Source of the DNA: Alloalcanivorax profundimaris
GTDB lineage: Bacteria; Pseudomonadota; Gammaproteobacteria; Pseudomonadales; Alcanivoracaceae
Direction of reading: 5' to 3'
DNA length: 64,000 nt
NCBI RefSeq assembly: GCF_015265435.1
Contig: NZ_JABJWH010000033.1
Span: forward strand, 6,313-70,312
Shown here: in pieces, positions 57,888-64,000 of the stretch
Numbering within the stretch: the first letter of the stretch is position 1
How the letters are laid out: each line of letters begins with the position of its first letter
The notes under the pieces: model-generated
Seen by the model: the letters and a program-made list of their open reading frames with translations, nothing else
Database searches by the model: none
What the model was told of the DNA's origin: nothing
Translations under genes and position numbers: made by a program

Positions 57888-59768
57888 ATGACCCGCTATC
57901 CGCGCTGGAAATTCTTCCTGCTCCTGGCCGTGCTGTTGGCGTGCGGTCTCTATGCCCTGCCCAACGCCTTTCCGGACGTGCCCGCCATCCAGATCAGCGC
58001 CGATGACGCCGGCGAGGAAGTGCCCGCCAGCGTGCGGCAGCGGGTGCTCGACACCCTGGATCAGGCGGGCCTGTCCCACGGCGAAGGGGAGACCGTCAAC
58101 ACCTCCTGGATGGTGCGGCTGGACAGCACCGACGCTCAGCTGCGCGCCAAGGAAATGCTCACCGAGCAACTCGGCGACGACTATGTGGTGGCGCTTAACC
58201 TGGCGCCCACCACGCCGCAGTGGCTGCGCGCGGTGGGTGCCTCGCCCATGAATCTGGGCCTGGACCTGCGCGGTGGCGTGCACTTCCTGCTGCAGGTGGA
58301 CATGGAAACGGTGATCCGCCAGCGCATGGATGCCTGGTCCGGCCAGGCCAAGATGGCCCTGCGCGACGAGGGCATTCGCTACCGGGACGTGGCCATCGAG
58401 AACCGTACCCTGGTGGCCACCTTCGACGACCAGGTGGCCGCCGACGCCGCCCGTTCGCCGCTGCGCACCGCGCTGCCGGAATTCACCCTGTCCCAGGCCA
58501 GCGAGCAGCCGCGTCTGACCCTGACCCTCAACGCGTCCACCCTGGAAGAATTGCAGGACTACGCGGTGGAACAGAACCGCACGGCGTTGAACAACCGGGT
58601 CAACGAACTGGGCGTGGCCGAGGCGGTGGTGCAGCGCCAGGGCGCCGACCGCATCGTGGTGCAGCTGCCCGGCGTGCAGGACGCCGCCCAGGCGCGCCGC
58701 ATCCTGGGCCGCACCGCGACCCTGGAGTTCCGCCTGGTGGCGGACCAGTATTCCTCCCAGCGCGCCGCCACCGGCATCGCGCCGCCGGGCACCGAGATCT
58801 TCCCGTTCAAGGATCAGGGCGACCGCCCGGTGATCCTGGAGAAATCCAAGATCGCCACCGGCGACCAGGTCACCAATGCGCGCATGGGCTTCGACCAGCA
58901 GAGCGGCCAGCCGCAGGTGAACGTGGAGCTGGACTCCACCGGCGCGCGCAGCATGCAGCGCATCACCGCCAAGAACGTGGGCAACCCCATGGCGGTGCTG
59001 TTCATCGAAACCAAGACCGACATGAAGACGGTGGAGGGCGAGGACGGCGAGCGCCGCCAGGTGCCGCAAAGCACCACCGAGCGTTACGTGATCAACGTGG
59101 CCACCATCCAGGACACCCTGGGCAGCCGCTTCCGGATCACCGGCCTGGACAGCCCGGCGGAAGCCTCGGAACTGGCGCTGCTGCTGCGCGCCGGCTCCCT
59201 GGCGGCGCCGGTCACCATCGTCGAGGAACGCACCGTGGGGCCGAGCCTGGGCCGCGAGAACATCGAAGCGGGCCTCAAGTCCATGGCCCTGGGCATGGCC
59301 CTGGTGCTGGTGTTCATGCTGGTCTGGTACAAGGTGTTCGGCATCTTCGCCAACATCGCCCTGCTGGGTAACCTGGTGATCATCGTCGGCGTGATGTCGC
59401 TGATCCCCGGCGCCACCCTGACGCTGCCGGGCATCGCCGGCATCGTGCTGACCGTGGGCATGGCGGTGGACGCCAACGTGCTGATCTACGAGCGCATCCG
59501 CGAGGAACTGCGCAGGGGACGGCGGCCCCGGGAGGCCATCGATGAAGGCTACAACCGGGCCTTCACCACCATCCTGGACGCCAACATCACCACCCTAATC
59601 GTGGCGGTGATCCTGTTCTCCGCCGGCACCGGTTCGGTACAGGGCTTCGCCGTGACGCTGTTCATCGGCATCCTGTCGTCCATGTTCACCGCCATCGTCG
59701 GTACCCGCGCGCTGGTGGAAATGACCTACGGTCGCGGCGCCCGGGCGCCGGCCAAACTGAGCATCTGA
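57888..59768 (+). CDS. secD: Protein translocase subunit SecD
   Basis: SecD uses the proton gradient to help pull proteins across the inner membrane. The 626-residue length is usual. There is an N-terminal membrane helix (about 8-24), the LGLDLRGGVHFLLQVD motif (near 120), a large periplasmic part (about 30-440), and five C-terminal membrane helices with GIVLTVGMAVDANVLIYERIREELRRG (near 525-551; key residues D and R). The start has only a weak ribosome site, so coupling to yajC is likely. Confidence 0.97.
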   Translation: MTRYPRWKFFLLLAVLLACGLYALPNAFPDVPAIQISADDAGEEVPASVRQRVLDTLDQAGLSHGEGETVNTSWMVRLDSTDAQLRAKEMLTEQLGDDYVVALNLAPTTPQWLRAVGASPMNLGLDLRGGVHFLLQVDMETVIRQRMDAWSGQAKMALRDEGIRYRDVAIENRTLVATFDDQVAADAARSPLRTALPEFTLSQASEQPRLTLTLNASTLEELQDYAVEQNRTALNNRVNELGVAEAVVQRQGADRIVVQLPGVQDAAQARRILGRTATLEFRLVADQYSSQRAATGIAPPGTEIFPFKDQGDRPVILEKSKIATGDQVTNARMGFDQQSGQPQVNVELDSTGARSMQRITAKNVGNPMAVLFIETKTDMKTVEGEDGERRQVPQSTTERYVINVATIQDTLGSRFRITGLDSPAEASELALLLRAGSLAAPVTIVEERTVGPSLGRENIEAGLKSMALGMALVLVFMLVWYKVFGIFANIALLGNLVIIVGVMSLIPGATLTLPGIAGIVLTVGMAVDANVLIYERIREELRRGRRPREAIDEGYNRAFTTILDANITTLIVAVILFSAGTGSVQGFAVTLFIGILSSMFTAIVGTRALVEMTYGRGARAPAKLSI

Positions 59769-59775
59769 GGTGGCT

Positions 59776-60699
59776 ATGCCTACGCCTACGAAAACGATCA
59801 ATTTCATGGGCATTCGCAAGGTGCTGGGCACCTTGTCGATTTGCCTGGTGGTGGCGTCCATCATCCTGCTCGCCACCCGCGGCCTGAACCTGGGCCTGGA
59901 CTTCACCGGCGGCACCACCGTGGTGGTGGAAGCGCCGGCGGACATCGACATCGCCCAGGTCCGCCAGGATCTGGAAGAGGCCGGTTTCAGCGACGCCGTG
60001 GTCCAGCAGTACGGCTCCGCCCGCGACATCAGCGTGCGCGTGGCGCCCCAGGAGGGCATGGAAGCCGATCAGGTCGGGCAGAACGTGTACCAGACCCTGT
60101 CCGGCGGCATCGATGACCTGCAGCTCAAGCAGGTGGAATTCGTCGGCCCCCAGGTGGGCGACGAGCTGCGCGACCAGTCCGGGCTGGCCATGCTGATGGC
60201 CCTGGGCCTGATGCTGGTGTACGTCTGGTTCCGGTTCAGCAACAAATTCGGCATCGCCACCGTGGCGGCCCTGCTGCACGACGTGATCATCGTGCTGGGC
60301 CTGTTTTCCCTGGTGCGCTGGCCGTTCGACCTGACGGTGCTGGCCGCGGTGCTGGCGCTGATCGGTTACTCGCTGAACGACTCCATCGTGGTCGCCGACC
60401 GCATCCGCGAAAACTTCCGCAATACCCGGGAAACCGATCCCCACGTGATCGTCAACGGGGCCATCAGCGAGACCCTGAGCCGCACCATCAACACCTCCTT
60501 CACCACCATCCTGGTGCTGGTGGCGCTGTTCTTCTTCGGCGGCGAGGTGATGCGCGCCTTCTCCGAGGCGCTGCTGGTGGGCATCTTCGTGGGTACCTAC
60601 TCGTCCATTTACGTGGTGGCGAACCTGCTGTTCACCCTGGGCGTCTCCAAGGAAGACTTCCTGATCCCCGAAAAGGAAGAAATCGACGAAATGCCCTGA
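59776..60699 (+). CDS. secF: Protein translocase subunit SecF
   Basis: Partner of SecD. The 307-residue protein has an N-terminal membrane helix (about 15-32), GLNLGLDFTGGTTVVVE (near 36), a periplasmic domain, and the five-helix C-terminal part with ALIGYSLNDSIVVADRIRENFR (near 195). ATG at 59776 is used rather than the GTG two codons earlier because GAGGTGG then has proper spacing. It is the last gene before a strong terminator. Confidence 0.97.
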   Translation: MPTPTKTINFMGIRKVLGTLSICLVVASIILLATRGLNLGLDFTGGTTVVVEAPADIDIAQVRQDLEEAGFSDAVVQQYGSARDISVRVAPQEGMEADQVGQNVYQTLSGGIDDLQLKQVEFVGPQVGDELRDQSGLAMLMALGLMLVYVWFRFSNKFGIATVAALLHDVIIVLGLFSLVRWPFDLTVLAAVLALIGYSLNDSIVVADRIRENFRNTRETDPHVIVNGAISETLSRTINTSFTTILVLVALFFFGGEVMRAFSEALLVGIFVGTYSSIYVVANLLFTLGVSKEDFLIPEKEEIDEMP

Positions 60700-60703
60700 A
60701 AAG

Positions 60704-60884
60704 GCAGTTAAGAGTGAATAGTTAACAGTTAACAGTGAATAGTTAACAGCTAAAAGACGCGACGAGCGTCGCCACCAACGAAAAGGCCGTGCCCGCGAAT
60801 GAACGCTGGCACGGCCTTTTTGTTTTCCCCAGGGCCGGCTATGCCGGCCAACTATTAACTGTTCACTGTTAACTATTAACTGCT
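60704..60884. repeat. TTAACAG-type short repeats in long inverted arrangement
   Basis: The left arm (60704-60750) is built from reiterated seven-base units such as AGTTAAC, AGTGAAT and AGTTAAC. The right arm (60849-60884) is its reverse complement, with ACTATTAACTG, TTCACTG and TTAACTATTAACTG. Between them stands the secF terminator. The AT-rich arms contrast sharply with the surrounding GC-rich DNA. Transcribed through, they could form a long extra stem around the terminator hairpin. Confidence 0.75.
60781..60820 (+). terminator. Strong bidirectional Rho-independent terminator
   Basis: AAAAGGCCGTGCC (60781-60793) pairs perfectly with GGCACGGCCTTTT (60808-60820) across a 14-base loop, followed by TGTTTT. 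A-rich and T-rich flanks allow it to end both the secDF transcript and the converging aminotransferase transcript. Confidence 0.92.
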
Positions 60885-60886
60885 CT

Positions 60887-62089
60887 TTACCAGTCTTGTT
60901 TTTCCATCCAGGGGATGATGCGCTCGAAGGCCGCCTCGATCTGATCCAGGGAGGTGGAGTAGCTGATCCTCAGCGCGTTCGAGCAACTGTCCCCGAAGGT
61001 TTCCCCGGCCACCGTGCACACGCCGGTCTCGCGCAGCAGCTTCAAGGCCACGTTGCCGCCGTTGACGCCGTCCGGCAGGGACGGGAACAGGTAGAAGGCG
61101 CCGTCCGGCCGGTAGCCGGTCAGGTGCGGGGTCTGCTTGACCAGGTCCACCAGCCGGTCGCGGCGGTGCTGATATTCCTCCAGCATGCGATCAATGAAGC
61201 TTCGATCACCGCGCAACGCCGCCACCCCGGCCCATTGGCAGGGCGTGTTCGCTACCGTGGTGGTGAACATGTGGTAGCGCCTCAATTTCTTGATCGCCCC
61301 CTGGCTGGCCATCAACCAGCCGATGCGCATGCCGGCCATGCTGAAGGTCTTGGAGAAACTGGAGATCACCATGACGTGGTCCAGGTCCGAGCAGCAGGAC
61401 AGCACGCTGGGGTACTCCTTGCCGTCATAGATCAGATGGTCGTAGACCTCGTCGCTGATCACGTAGACGCCCCGGTAGGCCGCCTCCTGCACGATCGCCT
61501 CCACGGTCTCCCGGGGATAGAGGGTGCCGGTGGGGTTGCTCGGCGAGTTGAGCACGATGGCGTAGGTGTTGGCGTCGATGGCGTCGATCACTTCCTGGGG
61601 ATCGAGCTGGTGCTGGTTTTCCGCCCGGGTGGGGATGCTCTTCACCACGCCGCCGTTCATGCGAATGAGCGGCGCGTACAGCATGAACGACGGCTCCGGC
61701 ACGATGAATTCCCGGCCCGGCGCCGAGGTGGCGGTGAGCGCCAGATAAATCGCCTCGGTGGCGCCGGTGGTGATCATGATGTTTTCCGGCACCAGGGTGC
61801 GGTGGTAGCGCTCGCCGTAATATTCGGCCAGCGCTTCCAGCAGCTCCGGCAGGCCGGCGTCCATGGTGTAGCCGGTCTGCCCGGCCTGCAGGGCGTCCAC
61901 CGTCGCCTGCACCACGTGCTCCGGCGGTTTCAGATCCGGCTGGCCGATCGACAGGTGGATCACGTCGTCCATGGTCGATGCCAGGTTCACCATGCGGCGA
62001 ATGCCCGGCACCGGAATGGTGAGCAGCGCCGGGTTCCAGATCGGGTCCTCGGTTTCGTAGAAATCCGTGTCCAGGTTGATGTTGCTCAT
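60887..62089 (-). CDS. Pyridoxal-phosphate aminotransferase (class I/II)
   Basis: A 400-residue fold-type I aminotransferase: the IHLSIGQPDLKPPEHV segment (near 44), GYTMDAGLPELLEALAEYY (near 72), LNSPSNPTGTLYP (near 166), ISDEVYDHLIYDG (near 195), the PLP-binding Lys in SSFSKTFSMAGMRIGW (near 228) and the substrate carboxylate Arg in NALRISYS (near 375). The substrate is probably an aromatic or aspartate-type amino acid. It is used with ATG at 62089 (GAGGCG upstream) rather than GTG at 62095, and lies two bases after the amidase stop. Confidence 0.9.
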   Translation of the reverse strand: MSNINLDTDFYETEDPIWNPALLTIPVPGIRRMVNLASTMDDVIHLSIGQPDLKPPEHVVQATVDALQAGQTGYTMDAGLPELLEALAEYYGERYHRTLVPENIMITTGATEAIYLALTATSAPGREFIVPEPSFMLYAPLIRMNGGVVKSIPTRAENQHQLDPQEVIDAIDANTYAIVLNSPSNPTGTLYPRETVEAIVQEAAYRGVYVISDEVYDHLIYDGKEYPSVLSCCSDLDHVMVISSFSKTFSMAGMRIGWLMASQGAIKKLRRYHMFTTTVANTPCQWAGVAALRGDRSFIDRMLEEYQHRRDRLVDLVKQTPHLTGYRPDGAFYLFPSLPDGVNGGNVALKLLRETGVCTVAGETFGDSCSNALRISYSTSLDQIEAAFERIIPWMEKQDW

Positions 62090-62091
62090 GA

Positions 62092-63510
62092 TCACGCCTC
62101 CATGCCGGCGAGCGCCAGATCCGGGCGCTCGGTGAACGGGCGGGCCTGTTCGAACAGGTGGCCGGCCTTGAGCACCAACTCGTCCTGGAAGCGGCGCCCG
62201 ACGATTTGCAGCCCCATGGGCAGGCCGTCGCTGGCGCGCCCCAGGGGCACCGACAGGGCCGGCTGGCCGGTCATGTTGAACGGGTAGGTGAAGGGGGTCC
62301 AGGTAGGCCAGCGGGTATTGGGCCAGTCCCGCGGCACTTCCCGGTTGGTGTCGAAAGCGGTGATCGGCAGGGTCGGGGTGACCAGCAGATCGTACTTCTG
62401 ATGAAACACCGCCATCCGTTCCGACAGCGCCATGCGTTCATTGACCGCCGCCAGGTAGTCAAGCATGGACAGCTTCTCCGCCTTTTCCACCACCTGAACC
62501 AGAGCCGGGTCCATCAGGTCGCGCTTGCGCGGGCCCAGGTCCCGGCAGGCGTTGGCGGCGCCCCCGTAGAACAGGTGGCCGAAGGCGGCCAGCGGGTTGC
62601 TGAACCCCGGGTCCACCTCCACCACGGTGGCGCCCAGATCCCGGAATACCGCCAGCGCCTCGGCGGTGGCGCGTTCGATCTCCGGGTCCACGTCCACATA
62701 GCCAAGATTGTTGCTGTAAGCGATCCGCAGGCCGCTCAGGTCGCCCTGGAGCGCGCCCAGATAATCCACGTTGCGGCGCGGCGCCGCCTGGGCGTCGCGC
62801 GGGTCCGCTTCGGTGAGCACCTGCATCATCAGCGCGCAGTCTTCCACCGTACGGGTCATGGGCCCGGCGTGGGCCAGGGTGCCGAACGGGCTGGCCGGCC
62901 AGTGCGGCACTTCGCCGAAGGTGGGCTTGTGGCCGACGATGCCGCAGAACGCGGCGGGGATACGGATCGAGCCGCCAGCGTCGGTGCCCAGGGCCAGCGG
63001 CGCCATGCACGCCGACACCGCCGCCGCCGAGCCGCCGCTGGAGCCGCCGGCGGTCTTTTCCGGGTTCCAGGGGTTGTTGGTGGGGCCGCACAGAGGGCTG
63101 TCGGTGATGCCCTTCCAGCCGAACTCCGGCGTGGTGGTCTTGCCCAGGGGCACATAGCCGTGCCGCTCCAGGGCGGCCACCGCCGGCGAGCGCTTGTTTA
63201 GGGTGCTCTCCGGGTCGATGGTGCGCGAGCCTTTGACGGTGGGCCACATCGGCGTCAGGAAGACATCCTTCACCGCCACCGGGATGCCGTCCAGCAGCCC
63301 GCGGGGTTCCCCCCGGCGGTAGCGCTGCTCGGCGGCGCCGGCCTCGGCCAGGGTGGTATCGCGATCAATCAGACACCAGGCGTTGATGGCGTGGTCGTGG
63401 TGCTGCACGTGGTCGAGCAGGGTGGCCGCTACCTCCACCGGCGACAGCTCGCCGCTTTCGAAGGCCCGTTTCAGAGCGGTGGCGGTGAGCATCCTGATTT
63501 CATCGGCCAT
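62092..63510 (-). CDS. Amidase (amidase signature family)
   Basis: A 472-residue amidase signature enzyme with the Ser-cisSer-Lys triad: Lys in IPVAVKDVFL (near 80), the first Ser in TAGGSSGGSAAAVSA (near 155) and the nucleophile Ser in LGTDAGGSIRIPAAFCG (near 178). It hydrolyses a C-N amide bond; family members range from GatA to aryl acylamidases, and no GatB/GatC lies nearby, so a catabolic role is more likely. AAGGAGG precedes the start. It forms an apparent operon with the flanking genes. Confidence 0.9.
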   Translation of the reverse strand: MADEIRMLTATALKRAFESGELSPVEVAATLLDHVQHHDHAINAWCLIDRDTTLAEAGAAEQRYRRGEPRGLLDGIPVAVKDVFLTPMWPTVKGSRTIDPESTLNKRSPAVAALERHGYVPLGKTTTPEFGWKGITDSPLCGPTNNPWNPEKTAGGSSGGSAAAVSACMAPLALGTDAGGSIRIPAAFCGIVGHKPTFGEVPHWPASPFGTLAHAGPMTRTVEDCALMMQVLTEADPRDAQAAPRRNVDYLGALQGDLSGLRIAYSNNLGYVDVDPEIERATAEALAVFRDLGATVVEVDPGFSNPLAAFGHLFYGGAANACRDLGPRKRDLMDPALVQVVEKAEKLSMLDYLAAVNERMALSERMAVFHQKYDLLVTPTLPITAFDTNREVPRDWPNTRWPTWTPFTYPFNMTGQPALSVPLGRASDGLPMGLQIVGRRFQDELVLKAGHLFEQARPFTERPDLALAGMEA

Positions 63511-63525
63511 GGCTTTCCTCCTTCT

Positions 63526-64000
63526 TCAACGGCGTCCATAACCCCGCGCCGTGTCCACCGGATTGGCCAGCGGCTCGCCGAGTCGCCAGCGGTTGAAGTT
63601 GTCCACGAACTGCTCTCCCAGGGCCTGGCGCCAGCCGATGAAATCGCCGGCCATGTGGGCGGAGAGCATCACGTCCGGACGGTCCCAGAGCGGGTGGTCC
63701 GCCGGCAGCGGCTCCTGCTCGAACACATCCAGAGCGGCGCCGGCCAGCGGCCCGTCCAGGGCGCGCAGCAGGGCCTCGGTGCGAACAATGGCGCCGCGCC
63801 CCACGTTGATGAAGGCGGCGCCGGGCTTCATCAGCCCGAAATGGTGGTCGTCGAACAGGCCTTCCGTGTCCGGGGTCAGCGGCGCGGTGACGATCACATA
63901 GTCGGCGTCGCCGAGCAGGTCCGGCAGATCCTGCTGGGCGTGTACGCGGTCGAAGGCGGCGTCCTCCCGCGCGCGACGGGCGGTGCCCACCACCTCCATG
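63526..64000 (-). CDS. D-2-hydroxyacid dehydrogenase, C-terminal part (runs off the window)
   Basis: The frame is open to the right edge, so only the last about 158 residues are visible. They show the C-terminal two-thirds of a D-isomer 2-hydroxyacid dehydrogenase: GDADYVIVTAPLTPDTEGLF (near 30 of the visible part), the FGLMKPGAAFINVGRGAIV signature (near 54), the catalytic Glu region ALDVFEQEPLPADHPLW (near 89) and the His in MLSAHMAGD (near 113). The full gene probably encodes a glyoxylate/hydroxypyruvate-reductase-like enzyme of about 310 residues. Confidence 0.88.
   Translation of the reverse strand, partial: MEVVGTARRAREDAAFDRVHAQQDLPDLLGDADYVIVTAPLTPDTEGLFDDHHFGLMKPGAAFINVGRGAIVRTEALLRALDGPLAGAALDVFEQEPLPADHPLWDRPDVMLSAHMAGDFIGWRQALGEQFVDNFNRWRLGEPLANPVDTARGYGRR

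Overview
The window looks like a high-GC gammaproteobacterial chromosome of the Alcanivorax kind, that is, a marine hydrocarbon degrader. The reasons are a complete CYP153 alkane-hydroxylase operon in the gene order I know from Alcanivorax, an AlmA-like flavin monooxygenase, an AlkK-like ligase and a FadL-type outer-membrane protein, all lying between ordinary gammaproteobacterial housekeeping blocks. The genus is inferred, not proven.

Layout. (1) 1-10.4 kb is core: DUF2721 and DUF2061 membrane proteins, a YegS-like lipid kinase, two TetR regulators, valS-holC-pepA on the minus strand, lptF-lptG on the plus strand, and a tRNA-Leu(CAA) with its own promoter. (2) 10.44-54.8 kb is accessory and almost entirely lipid or hydrocarbon metabolism. 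I see no integrase, transposase or duplicated tRNA end. (3) 54.8-64 kb is core again: an RDD protein, queA-tgt-yajC-secD-secF, a repeat-flanked terminator, then an aminotransferase, an amidase and a truncated D-2-hydroxyacid dehydrogenase.

The accessory region has four modules. Module A (10.8-19.2 kb, plus strand) is an eight-gene operon: a PF10118 'metal-dependent hydrolase', a BtrH-like cysteine protein, two hotdog thioesterases, an acyl-CoA ligase, an acyl-CoA dehydrogenase pair and a GMC oxidoreductase. Module B (19.3-28 kb, minus) holds FadL, a big lipoprotein, an alpha/beta hydrolase, the AlmA-like monooxygenase, a broken SDR and a second PF10118 protein. Module C (28.6-35.2 kb, plus) carries three more ligases and a second BtrH-like protein. 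Module D (35.4-47.6 kb, minus) has a third PF10118 protein, an SDR, an esterase, a Baeyer-Villiger-type monooxygenase and a full set of beta-oxidation enzymes. Last comes an AraC regulator facing the ferredoxin-CYP153-AlkJ-ferredoxin reductase operon, and a TetR regulator.

How it may work together (inference): terminal or subterminal oxidation by CYP153, AlmA, the Baeyer-Villiger enzyme and possibly the PF10118 proteins gives alcohols, esters and acids. GMC oxidoreductases and hydrolases process these, several AMP-forming ligases make CoA esters, and the ACAD, MaoC, SDR and thiolase enzymes shorten them. Two regulatory signals tie the modules together. A bipartite direct-repeat box is shared by the CYP153 promoter and a ligase promoter 15 kb away. 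TTTGG/CCAAA-type palindromes sit in four promoter regions, three of them ahead of or linked to PF10118 genes.

Damage is visible in three places: a TAA codon inside the SCP-x type thiolase, an SDR with an internal deletion and a frameshift, and an orphan ligase C-terminus.
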